Assembly (NCBI RefSeq): GCF_028554725.1
Contig: NC_071671.1
Span: 50,552,001-50,616,000, forward strand
Origin: Zeugodacus cucurbitae
Taxonomy: Eukaryota; Arthropoda; Insecta; Diptera; Tephritidae
DNA: 64,000 nt
Direction of reading: 5' to 3'
Each line of letters starts with the position of its first letter. Within the stretch, counting starts at the first letter, position 1. The notes beneath the pieces were generated by a model that saw only the letters and a list, made by a program, of their open reading frames with translations, was not told where the DNA came from and searched no databases. This document shows, in pieces, positions 11,374 to 23,130 of this stretch. The position numbers and the translations under genes are program-made.

Positions 11374-11964
11374 AAACAAGTAAGGAAGGGCTAAGTTCGG
11401 GTGTAACCGAACATTTTATAATCTCGCATTGGGATGTAAGGAAACTATTACGAACCAAGTTTCATTGAAATCAGTTGAGTAGTTCTTGAGATATGTGTTT
11501 TGACCCATAAGTGGGCGACGCCACGCCCATTTTCCATTTTGTAAAAAAAGCTGAGTGCAGCTTCAATCTGCCATTTCTTATGTGACATTTAGTGTTTCTG
11601 ACGTTTTTCGTTAGTGAGTTAACCCACTTTTAATAATTTTCAACCTAACTTTTGTATGGGAGGTGGGCGTGGTTATGATCCGATTTCTATCATTTTTGGA
11701 CTGTATTAAGAAGTGGCTAAAAAAACGACTGCAGAAAGTTTGGTTTATATAGCTCTATTGGTTTGCGAGATATGTACAAAAACCTATTTGGGGGCGGAGC
11801 CTACTGCCCCAAAAGAATTACATCCAAATATGTCCCTTCATAGTGCGATCCTTCATACCAAATTTTATTATAGCTTTATTTATGGCTTAGTTATGGCACT
11901 TTATGTGTTTTCGGTTTTCGCCATTTTGTGGGCGCGGCAGTGGTCCGATTTTAAAGTATAAAAA
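11374..11964 (+). repeat. AGTAAGG dispersed repeat, internally deleted copy (copy B)
   Basis: It begins AACAAGTAAGGAAGGGCTAA with the palindrome TTCGGGTGTAACCGAA, then jumps to the interior (GTGGGCGACGCCACGCCCAT). It ends after GGGCGCGGCAGTGGTCCGAT in AAAGTATAAAAA. About 0.8 kb of the 1.4-kb copy is missing, including the GGACAGAC tract. Confidence 0.75.
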
Positions 11965-14900
11965 TTTCTTGAGGCCGTAGTTTTGTTAATTTAAAAAAAA
12001 GGCGACCAGGACCAGGATTATTTATAAAACTTATTTTTTGATCCGATTGATTTTAGATGATTCTCCAAGGACTTATGATTGTCACTTCAAGGACCTCTTT
12101 TTGGAACTGGGTCAACACAAAGAGCTATAACTTTGGAAATTTTAATTTTTTGTCAAGTTTTCGTGACTTCAAGTCAAAATATTGTGTAATAATGTCGCAT
12201 TTTTACTTTTGTAGAATAACATCATTTAATAGCAAAAAAGAGTTGAACCTTACTAAGAACAAGGAGTTCAGTGGACGAGGTATCGGTAATGCATGTCAGG
12301 GAATATATTAGACTTTTTGACCAGGAAAATCACGTACCCAAACTTTCTGCTGTCCAACATTATTTGGTGCACCAGTTCCTGCGTGCGTCAAAGTTTGATT
12401 TCTGAGTTTTGAGAGTACAATTAGTGAAAATACTGGCAATATGCCGTTCATTTTGCGAACATATGGACATAATCATTGTATTTAAGAAACTGTGAAATAA
12501 TTTTTTGTTCCATGTCTTCAATTAGATAAGAGAGATCCAAACATGGGTTTACTTTTGTGAAAATCTTAACGAAAAGCAATAAATTTTTTTGGAACTTTCA
12601 TCTAAACGGACTAAAAAAATGTAAAATTTTCTCTTTAAAAAGTACTGAAGCCTATAAATGTCAATAGGCAACCCTGTTTGGCGCTCCAAATAGCGCACTC
12701 ACCCCTCAAACAGCCCGTCTATTGCTACACTATCGGCGTCCTTTGACTATTACAGATATGCTTATGCATACATACATACATATGTTTATATATACAATAT
12801 TTTCCGATTTGAGTACACGTCTACGCAATACCGTTATACCGCGCCCAAGTTGCTAACGTTACAATATGGATACGGCATCCTGATGGCTGTGGCAGCCGCT
12901 GGAGGCACAGCAACAGTTCAGGAACTCTTGCTGACCGAAAGAGAGACAGATTGTTCGTATTTATGCAGACAACAAGATGGGACTAGAGTGGAGAGTGCGG
13001 GTGAGGGGATGAAATAAATGCAATAGAGACGATACACTAAGTGAAGCTCCCACTTTTGGTGGTGGACTATAATTACCAATTGGCAGGAATATACTTACAT
13101 ACACATATACAGTTGTTGGTATGACTTTAAGCAACTCTAATGGGGTATGTTTATAACTCGACTGGTTGTTTAGTTGGTGGGCAATAGTCAACAATCATAT
13201 TATATTAGAAGCTTGCCGCTGATTAACCGCTCAAAGTGAGTGTTTGCAGGCGCATATATACATACATACTCCGATTCATGCAAAAAAGTACAAAGTTCCA
13301 CTTCGAACTCCCGTAAAGTTAGACGCCGCCAACACGACGACCGACAACCATCCGAGTACGAGTACGAATGCGAGTGGAAAAAGGGGCGTTTTGAGTTGAG
13401 CAACTGAGTCGTTGCTGTTGTTGTTGTTGTAGTGAGGAAAGTTCAGCAATCGAACGCCGCACACTCACTCGCGGAGCGTAACTAAGAAGTTTTCCTATTT
13501 GTGCGTCGTACATCGAGTTGACTCTTGCTCGGGGCCATTGGGGTATGGGTAGTGTTTGCTGTTGTTTTCCATAACTGCCGAGACATTCAATTCGATAAAT
13601 TATCAAATTGTATGCCAGTCAGATAAAGTATCTCAACAGGATAGGACATTAAACAGCTACAAAGGAAATATAATATTTGGGCCACAGTTAATAAGAAAAA
13701 AGAAAACTAAAAGCTTTCAGAAGACAATATGGGTCTTTAATGAATTACAAAATAGCAAAATAATAAACCGAAATTTTTTGAAGTTCATTAAATTTAGTGT
13801 TTAGCAAGCAGTTAGTGGCTTGCGCTCGTCCAACAGGCAAGCAACACAACGCACAAGCATACTTTCAGGCGGCGTAACACCTATATATGTACATACGCAC
13901 TGCGTATGTGTGGAGTGCGACACTGAATTGACGACAGGCATCGCCCAAAAAACTACCATATGGCAGAGTAAGTACGAAACAAAATGAACACAAACGATAT
14001 GACTAACGGTGCAAAGTATTCTTATTTAATTGTGTGATAGTGTGAGTGTGTGTGAATAGTCTTATCAGCGCCTGGTTACTTGTGTTAATTTACTTTATTA
14101 TTTTTTATATATTTATTTCAATGCAAATAGATAAATGATGACAAAAAAATTGAAATATAAGTATGTATATAAGCGAAAACATACTGTAGAGTCATGCGAA
14201 GAGCTCTTTAGAAGTATAAACATACATATGTATACATATGTGGCTGTGCGGTTTCAAGTATATAATCATACCGAAAAGTGCGCTTTAATAATTTTCGGCG
14301 CTTGCAAGCACATAAAAACATATTTTGTACGCAACAACAATAATATGAATTTACAACAAAAAATAATTATTTGCTGTTTATCGGCATTTTTATAGCTCTG
14401 TCTGTGTATATGCTGCGCTGTGTGCGTGTTAAGCTACCATATGTTGTCTCAAACTATTTCCGCATTAAGCATTTTGTAGAATTTACATTAAAGATTAAAT
14501 TAAAATCAATATTCGTGAGTTTTAGCAACAATTAAAATGCAAAGTCCTTTGAAGCAATTAAGTCTCTACTCAAATTTAGCAAGAATTAAGTCACCATATT
14601 GCAGAAAACGCCACGTAAACGTATTAAGCAATGTACCAGCTGTGTACTTTTGCTAAAAAATTACAAAAGAACACTTAATAGGAATGCGGGAATAACAACT
14701 CGCTTAAATATAAGGTTTAAGATAACTTGGAAAAAGTCATGTGATTAGAGGTTTTACAATTACAAGATTCCGTGGAATCCAGCGATAGTATACTCAGCTT
14801 CAATTATATACAAGAAGGTCGATAAAAAAGCGACTTGTTGCATACCGCCTTTTTTCTATTAATATAAACTTAATTAAAAACAGTCCAAAGACAGTCAGTC

Positions 14901-15252
14901 ATAAACACATATAACTCACATAAATATAAAGGTGGTTCAACTCGGAGTAATATTCAAATGATTCAGCGAAAGCTTTCTCTTGATCTTGTCGCCCCAGATC
15001 CCCATTGGTATAGTTGAAACGAACGGAGCAAAGTCGATCATTTTCCATTCTATGCCGCCTATCAATAGTTTGTTCTAACTTACAGCTTGGCTCATGATAG
15101 TTCTGTAAGTTTCCGGTAGCTCATGGGTCTAAATGTGGATTTCACGATTCTCATTAATTTTTGATACAAATATCCTACAACCTGAGCATTTTTAATTAAA
15201 CTAAAAATTGAAAATAGTCTCAAGACCTAATATGTTTTTTGAATAGACGAAT

Positions 15253-15284
15253 CATAACCTCAGTTATACATAACCTCAGTTATA
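15253..15284. repeat. perfect 16-bp tandem duplication
   Basis: CATAACCTCAGTTATA occurs twice head to tail. Confidence 0.9.
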
Positions 15285-16136
15285 CATAATTATAGCATTA
15301 AGAAGTAAATATCGTGGCATTTATTTGTTAAAAGCGCATATTTCCGGCGCCAAAAGATGGTGTAATGGCTACAAATCAATGTCGAATCTATTCGTAACCA
15401 AATATTGCAAGTTTAACCTAACCTCAAACTGTTTTTTTTTTACATTTTTCCCGCTTTCACTTTAATTCCCGTTATTTCATAACTTCATTACAATTGTTAC
15501 ATTATCTTCAGGATTATGTCAAAATTTCTATTACAAAATTCAACAGCTCATCATTTTCTTGCACTCAGTTGCAATTGCGCGCTCATAAAAAATCTGGCGA
15601 AATCAAAGCGGCAGCTCATATCATTCTAACTTTTTTTTTATTAAAAGAGCTTTGCGTCTGCTGCAATTTCAGTATCATGCACTGTTACACATAATTCTTC
15701 TGACAGTAACTTTCGACGTCCATCGAATGCGCACATACCAGTATGTGGCAGGTGAGGATTGTATATCGAAGTGACGTACTCACATATGAGACAGTGACGT
15801 AAACCAAAACGGAGGTAAAGGGGTTGATATAGAACTCTCATATATGAGGCAGATCATTTTCTACGGACTACAGCTTACAGACTGACTAATATCAATATCC
15901 ACGTTATTTATATTATATAAAATATATATATATATATTTGTGGAATATCCTTGATTTGTTGAGAACTTTACAAAATCATTTTCCTAGATAGAGAACGAAT
16001 GCTTTTCAAAAGAATTTACCGCAATTTTGTAATTATAATTTGACAAGTTCGAACAGCTGTTACAGAGTTGCCTTTACATAATGGATGATTTCATATACTG
16101 TACAACTGTCAAAAATTAATTGAAAAATATGCATAA

Positions 16137-16171
16137 AAGTGAGTGTAGTGGCCTTCCTACTACACTCACTT
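16137..16171. other. perfect 13-bp stem hairpin
   Basis: AAGTGAGTGTAGT (16137-16149) and ACTACACTCACTT (16159-16171) are exact reverse complements around a 9-base GGCCTTCCT loop. It sits immediately 5' of a GTTGTTGTTGTTG tract. There is no T-run typical of a pol III terminator and no other RNA gene signal. Confidence 0.8.
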
Positions 16172-16476
16172 GAAGCGGTTCAAAGTTGTTGTTGTTGATG
16201 GAAATCTGTATTTGACGGTGCTTTGTCGGGTTTTCACCTTTCTTTTCTAAGCATATTTATGACCAATTTGACAGCGTCCAAAGCCACCAAGTAATTATAG
16301 AAGCTTTCAAAGCAAAGTAGAATAAAATAAAGCGAATAAAGTTCAACTGAAAGCATTGCTTTGATTGACGCTTGAATCTCATTCGTCAATAGCGCTTTAT
16401 CAAAACCGGTCTTTATAGATTTTTTCTCCAATACCATTAATATTCAGATGTTAATATTTAGAAGAAATATTTACTA

Positions 16477-16780
16477 TACGAGATGTGTTCAAAAAATAAC
16501 TGTAATTTTCGTATTTTGAATTTTACTCATTCGTCTACATTAATGCTGTCGCCTTTAAAATAGTCCACATATGATATTATGCTTCTTCCAATCGTCGAAA
16601 CACTTTTCAAACTCGATTTTTTGGGAAAGCCTTTAGTTCCTTGAGCAATTTCTCATATGCTTCTAACACAATGACCCTTTAAAGTTTACTTTATTTTTGA
16701 AGATTGAAAAAAGTCACACGGAGCTATGTCTGGCGAATAGGAATATGGGCATCGTTCCAGTATTGTTTTTGACTTAGAGT
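16477..16780 (-). mobile_element. short mariner-type element, truncated (mariner copy 1)
   Basis: The end motif GTGTTCAAAAAATAACTGTA at the low-coordinate side matches the other five copies. The shared interior follows: CTACATTAATG, TCGCCTTTAAAATAG and TCTGGCGAATAGG, the last encoding the mariner SPDMxP region on the minus strand. The far inverted repeat is missing. Confidence 0.7.
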
Positions 16781-19700
16781 GCAGAAACACTTCTAACCGT
16801 TAGCCTGAATGAAAAATATAAAAAAATAGTCAAGTACGAACTCTGCTATCAATCACCGCTGCACCCACTACGCCTCTGCTATGTTGCATTACATATGTCT
16901 GTCTGTCTGTTCACCTGTCCATTGAAAACCAATTCGTTGTCTATTCATCACAACGGATTTAGTGATTATCCAGTATGTAACTTATTGGCTGCCTCTCTAA
17001 CTACACACATATAAACACATTTCTGTGATGTAAAGAGTCTCTTCACCATACGTTGGCAAAAAGATTTTACAGAGATTTTTGATGCATATGCAGACCGAAT
17101 GTATGTGGTGTAATGAAAACACTCTGCTGTTTATTTACAACTGAGCACACACACAAATATATATATATATATATATGCATGTAACAGATTTATTAAGCTT
17201 TGAATATGTTAGCTGCAACATTGGTTACCGCTATTAAGCTTTGAACAAATGTTGCACCTTCTAGCTAATCATAGAGAAATTCTGAAGAGTTCAGGTTAAT
17301 TTTGTCTTTATTTTACAAGCACTACTTAATTTGATTGATAATTATAGATATTACCTTTGCTCTTTGTATGCTTGTCAGTGTTTACTTGGAACATATTGTA
17401 CTTCTACTTAAATTCATTTTCACATTACTCATACGACCTGTTGCTCCCTGCAAGTAGCGAAATTATTATTATATTGTTATAACAAAAGCTACCAATAAGT
17501 GTGTTGTGGGTTTATGTCTTGATTGTTACTAATTCTATGCTGATGAACTATTTTCTACAAATGGAGAAGATAATCTATATCTACTACGTTTTGGAAAAGA
17601 TAATATTTAGAAGAATTTGTTTTATCTTAATAAAGATCACATACTACTGACTGGGTTCTGACGCATAACAGACAAGGTACACATCATCAATTTAAGTATT
17701 AACTCAAACATTCATTTAATGTAGCGGTACACTCTGCGTGCATATTATTTAAGAAAGTGTAAAGCGATATAAGGTAATGATAAGAGAATAATTGTTGGTC
17801 TTGGCTAACAGAATTCGTATTTATGTTCCTCAAGCGACCTCATTTTGGCAACTAAGTCAGCACGTAACAAATTCAAATGGTGTAAAAGTCAAAGTTAATT
17901 GGACCAAGAACAAAACTAACGAGTCATAATAATAAATCCCGAGATTCCTGTTCATACTACAGTGTAATCTGCGTCTTTGAAATCGATCAGTATTTTTGTA
18001 CAAGGTCTATCAAATTGGCAGTATTTTTTTTTTTTTTTTGAAGGAATGATTTTTACCACTACAACAACAATAACATTCCCAAGTCCAAATATTACACATT
18101 TAAATGCTTAAAATGAAGGCTTCAAATGTATTAAAAATATGTAGTCTACATAAATTAAAAGAACACTAGTCGGTGACGGGACTAATCTGTACCTTAATAC
18201 TGCTTAAAAAATTTCTTTCAACCCAATTTTTACTCGGAAAAAGTGTATATGTCTTGTGAAACTGTACAGGATAGGAACCTGAACCCATCCTTACACAATC
18301 AATTCATTGCAATCTAAAGTACAGCATGACTTAACATTGAACCCAAAGTTTGCTTAACTATTCTAAATACGTGAAATTAGTTAGTTCATATTCCTTATAT
18401 GTATATGTATTCCAGTACATATGTATATTATAGATTTGGAAATTAGAAGAAAGCTCGGCTTTGCAGCCAGCCTAGACTCATACAGACTGTTCGTGAAACC
18501 GTTTTATTATCATTTTCTTGTTGTTTTGTTTATGACAATGTACTGGATTACTGGAGTACCAAAAAACTAGTATACATTTTAACTTTTTTAACAGATTCTT
18601 TTATACAATTATATCAAGAAACGATTCTATGGCACATAATTCGATATAATTCTAGCTAGAAATGCTAAAATGTCGAGAAAGATATTCTTCCAGTTCACAG
18701 ATCTTTTAAAGGTATTTTGAGCGAAATGCTGATGATATCTATGGCTGATATATAGTAGACGCCAACTAGTTTAATAACCATGAATAATTGTATCTTTGAA
18801 AAATCCAATTTGCCACGTGATCTCATTCAGTATGCTTTTATAAATGAACTGGAGTAAAAAGTACTCTCACGATACGTATGCAACATCCGGTATCCAATGC
18901 ATATAAAGTATATATAAATATGTATGTACGAGTATATGCGAGGTGAATTATGAAAACTGCCAGGCCTGCCAATTTGTCAGGCAATGATAGGGGGCCACCA
19001 CGCACACACACACACACACTTCCGGTTTATTGAAATTCTAATCCATTGCCATACAAAACTACGAGTGCTGACATATTCGACGGCGTTTGCACACATACAT
19101 ATATACATACATATACGCATAGCTTTGAGTAGATGAGTAACTCACCGTTTGATGGCTGCTGTGTATTCAATTTACAACACACATGTTCATATGTCTATCT
19201 GTAGTTATGTATGTATGTACGTATGCGTCTGCTATGTCCTTTTGCTATCCTAATTAGTGATATTAATTAGATATGCTGGCGATAATAACATTTATTGTGT
19301 TGTGTTAATTATATTGTTTTATGACATGTCGAGCCACTTTCTCCACAACCATAAACAAGCTACCTCACATATTATATTACACATATCCTGCAAACAGACC
19401 TACATACTTACATGTGTCTCTTTAATTTATATGTGAGCATCTCTAGTGTTGCTTGTTGTTGTTGCTTTTAGTGGCTACGCTCGCATAACTCTGACAATAG
19501 AATGCCCATTGAAGTGCCAAAGTGATTGCATTCACTTCATGCAGACATATGTCGATACACGTGTATGTATGCATGTAGTTGTGTGTGTATTCTCTAAGAT
19601 GCAATAAGATCAGGGTGGTGAGCTTAAGTGTCTGGCTGTAAAATTTAGATAAAGGCGGCAGCAATGTTCTGTGCAATACAATGGCATCAGTATTGTTGTA

Positions 19701-20095
19701 GGTAATAGATAATGTTACAATGATGGTCAGCTATGTTTTGTTGTAATTGTTGTTGTTATGGCAGCATAAAATAATATTCCACTAATATGCTTGTTGAGTG
19801 CCGCCGTGGAGACAAGCCTTAGCGAAATGTAATTCCAAGTTTATTCGGGTTACCGGACTGCTTTGAAAATCGTATTGAATCTTGTACTTCTTATTTTTAT
19901 ATTTTCCAAAAAAGAACCCATATTTCACTGTCTTCGCCAGAAATGTAAGGTATGTGGAAGATCGCCTGCAACCTATGCAGCGGTTTCGAAACACTTAACT
20001 TAGAGTTTCTTTAAAGAACACTCTACTATCTCAGAAAAATTCCCAAAACAGCTCTATATATTTTTTTATTGAGGAACACTGAGACAGAGATACTT
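16781..20095. other. 3.3-kb AT-rich non-coding interval
   Basis: No coding homology was found. It contains a short (AT)n at 17156-17176, a poly-T run at about 18028-18045, a (CA)n at 19001-19019 and several CATACATATGTAT tracts. Nothing else is recognised. Confidence 0.5.
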
Positions 20096-20099
20096 GAAT

Positions 20100-20747
20100 T
20101 ACAACTTGAAGTTGTAGATAATTTCGTCTACCTGGGAACCAGCATTAACAGCAATAACAATGTCAGCCTGGAAATCCAACGCAGAATCACTCTTGCCAAC
20201 AGGTGCTACTATGGACTAAGTAGGCAATTGAAAAGTAAAGTCCTTTCTCGACAAACAAAAACCAAACTCTACACGTCCCTCATCATTCCCGTCCTACTTT
20301 ACGGTGCAGAAGCGTGGACGATGTAAACATAGGATGAGACGGCACTAGGAGTTTTTGAGAGAAAGGTTTTACGGAAGACTTATGGTCCCTTAAACATTGG
20401 CAACGGCGAATACCGCAGACGATGGAACGATGAGCTGTATGTCTAATTCGACGACATAGACATAGTCCAGCGAATAAAAAGACAGCGGCTACGCTGGCTA
20501 TGTCATGTTGTTCGAATGGATGAAAGTGCTCCAGCTCTGAAAGTATTCGATGCAGTACCCGCTGGTGGAAGCCGAGGAAGAGGGAGACCTCCACTCCGAT
20601 GGAAGGACCAGGTGGAGAGGGACCTGGCTTCGCTTGGTATAACCAATTGGCGCCAAACTGCCAGAAGGAGGGTGACGTGGCGCGCTGTTTTGGACTCGGC
20701 TATAACCGCGTAAGCGGTGTCTACGCCAGTCAAGAAAAAGAAGAAGA
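20100..20747 (+). pseudogene. 5'-truncated LINE fragment with AAG-rich tail (LINE family B)
   Basis: The plus-strand translation gives EVVDNFVYLGTSINSNNNV, IPVLLYGAEAWTM, RLRWLCHVVRMDES and GGSRGRGRPPLRWKDQVERD, that is, the C-terminal quarter of the ORF found intact at 4080-7070. Stops follow EAWTM (near 20325-20335) and interrupt DELYV. It ends GGTGTCTACGCCAGTC followed by AAGAAAAAGAAGAAG, unlike the AT tail of the intact copy. It is a dead 5'-truncated insertion of a sister family. Confidence 0.9.
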
Positions 20748-20951
20748 TTGAGATTGTGTATTTTTCAATCACACTCTTAGGTTGATCTTTTGTTCTAACA
20801 ATGATGTGTTCTATCATTTAGTCGGAACTTTTAAATTAAAAAAAAAATTCTAGCAGAGAACTTGAGAAACTGACAAATGAATACTAGTGAAACGATTTTT
20901 ATTGTCTTTAATAGGCCAAGTGTTTTCCTTTTAGTGGGGAACAAACATACA

Positions 20952-20968
20952 ACCTAACCTAACCTAAC
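20952..20968. repeat. short (CCTAA)n tract
   Basis: AACCTAACCTAACCTAAC occurs just after the LINE fragment. In flies such tracts often end R1/jockey-like copies rather than mark telomeres. Confidence 0.6.
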
Positions 20969-21889
20969 TTTCCTCTATCTGTTTACCTCTAGCTACATCA
21001 AGATGTGTTACATAATGACAGATATTTATACTATTGTTGACTGTGAGACATTTGAGGACCTCCAAATATTAAGTTACCGAACTTGCATGGTTTTGTATAT
21101 ATATACATATATGTCGCAAATGAACAAGTAAAACAATATAAATTCTACCTGTAGCTGTAAGATCTTAGTTATCTACGTCTTTGAGTACAGAAGAAACGGT
21201 CACTTTTAGAAAACACTTTCGAAAAACATTAGTTTCCTCTTGGGAAAGAAGTGACACACCCAGTAAAAAGTAATAATAAGATATATAGGATTTAAGGAAC
21301 TTGGAAAATGCTTTTCACTGTTCCAAAGTAAAGTGTTACATTTGCAATGCATGAAAGTCAACAACTCAAAGACATACCCTCGTATTTCAATAAATTTCAG
21401 TTTTCCATTTAAAGATACTTTACTCGATAGGTACATACAACTACATACATACATCACACCCATGAGCTTGCCCACGATAAATCTACACCGTGTGTGTATG
21501 TAAAATCAATGTTTCAAAATTTTGTTATCGCGAAATTTCGCCACCTCAGTTGTCAATATATTTTGCGAAATGCCCACCGCCATTGTTATCGTTTTCAATT
21601 CCATCTATATTATGCGTATCTATTGGTTAATGAGAAACTGTTGGCTTTTCGACAGCAATGTGAGATATTTGCAACCTACTACTCTTGCTGTTGCATTCAT
21701 ATTTGACAACACCTATTGTACACAATCTGAAACCGCATCTATTATCGGGCAACCGTATATTATTGTGACTTTGAAGAGCATACATACATTTACACATTCA
21801 ACTGCGAATGGTAGCAGAATAAAGCGCTGAACGCCAAACCACCCGAAAAGCGTGTTATGTTGTAGCAGCCAAATCATATGCAAGACTAT

Positions 21890-23130
21890 TTACCGATGCC
21901 CAATCCATAAAAAGGGAGACACCACAATCTGTGACAACTACCGTGGTATACGTCTCCTCAATATCGCATATAAGGTCCTGTCGAGCGTATTGTGTAAAAG
22001 ATTAAAGCCCACCGTCAACGAACTGATTGGACCTTATCAGTGTGGCTTTAGACCTGAAAAATATACCATGGACCAGATATTCACCATGCGTCAAATCATG
22101 GAAAAGACCCAAGAGAGAATAATCGATACTCATCTGCCTTCGATAGCTCGAAAAGGAGCTGCCTCTATGCCGCGATGTCTGAATTTGGTATCCCTACGAA
22201 AATAATACGGCTGTGTAAGCTGATGTTGAGCAACACCAAAAGCTCCGTCAGGATGGGGAAGGACTTTTACGGCTATCAATCCAGCTGCGGAGCTAAGTGG
22301 AGATGGTACAATCTTCTATAAGACTGTACAGCTGCTGGTGTACGCCGTTGATATTGATATCATCGAAAGCAACAACCGCGGCGTTTGTTCTGCTTTTTCC
22401 GGACTTGATAAGGAAGCGAAGCATATGGGTCTGGTGGTGAATGAGGACAAGACGAAATATCTCCGGTCATCAAACAAATAGTCAGCGCACTCGCGTTTTG
22501 GCTCCCACGTCACTATTGGCAGTCATAATTTTGAAGTTGTAGATAGTTTCGTCTACTTGGAAACCAGCATTAACAACACCAACAATGTCAGCCTTGAAAT
22601 CCAACGCAGAATCACTCTTGCCAACAAGTGCTACTTTGGACTGAGTAGGAAATTGAAAAGTAAAGTCCTCTCTCGATGAACCAAAATCAAACTCAACAAG
22701 TCGCTCATTATTCCTGTCCCGATATATAGCGCTGAAGCTTGGACGATGACAACATCCGATGAGATATCTCTTTGCGTAAGATTTATGGTCCTCTGAACAT
22801 TGGCAATGGCGAATACCGCAGACGATGGAACGATGAGCTGAATGAGTTGTACGACGACATTGACATAGTTCAGCGAATTAAAAGAGAGTGACTCCGCTGG
22901 CTAGGTCATGTTGTACGAATGTATGAAAACACTCCAGCTCTGACAGTGTTCGATGCAGTACCCGCTGGAGGAAGCCGCAGAAGAGGACGAACTCCACTCC
23001 GATGGAAAGTCCAAGTGGAAAGTGGTGTTTTCAATTGGCGCCAAAAAGCTAAAAGGAGGAATGAGTGGCGCGCTTTGGTGGATTCGGCTATAGTTGCTTA
23101 AAGCGGTTCCTACGCCAAATATATATATAA
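21890..23130 (+). pseudogene. decayed RTE-like LINE copy (family A) with mutated YADD
   Basis: Homology to the intact LINE starts near CCAATCCATAAAAAGGGAG (PIHKKGDTTICDNYRGIRLL) and runs to the same 3' end, GGTTCCTACGCCAAATATAT. A deletion and frameshift follow QERIIDTH, removing the FIDFKAAFD motif and part of the palm. A second deletion lies after GRMGKDF-equivalent sequence near 22265. The catalytic box reads YAVD instead of YADD (GTT at 22347-22349). Stops and frameshifts occur downstream, including TAG at 22479. It is inactive and 5' truncated. Confidence 0.9.

Larger units (their letters stand above)
11965..16474. other. 4.5-kb non-coding interval with a promoter-like block at about 12.7-14.0 kb
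   Basis: No homologous coding sequence was found. The 13.2-13.5 kb portion is less AT-rich and has CGCCGCCAACACGACGACCG, GAGTACGAGTACGAATGCGA and a (GTT)5-like run at 13413-13432, a texture typical of fly 5' leaders. At 13960-13974 an ATGGCAGAGTAAGTACG string looks like a start codon followed by a strong splice donor, but nothing corroborates an exon. After 14 kb the sequence is AT-rich and featureless apart from small repeats listed separately. Confidence 0.4.

Noticed and set aside
13319..13606. 95-codon minus-strand frame with a glutamine run
   Set aside because: The glutamines come from a (GTT)n tract; more likely a leader or regulatory sequence than a protein.
13960..13976. ATGGCAGA followed by GTAAGT as a first coding exon
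   Set aside because: A good donor string alone; no matching downstream exon or homology could be found.
20952..20968. TTAGG-like (CCTAA)n as telomeric DNA
   Set aside because: Only about three units, internal position, and flies lack telomerase-type telomeres; likely a retroelement tail.
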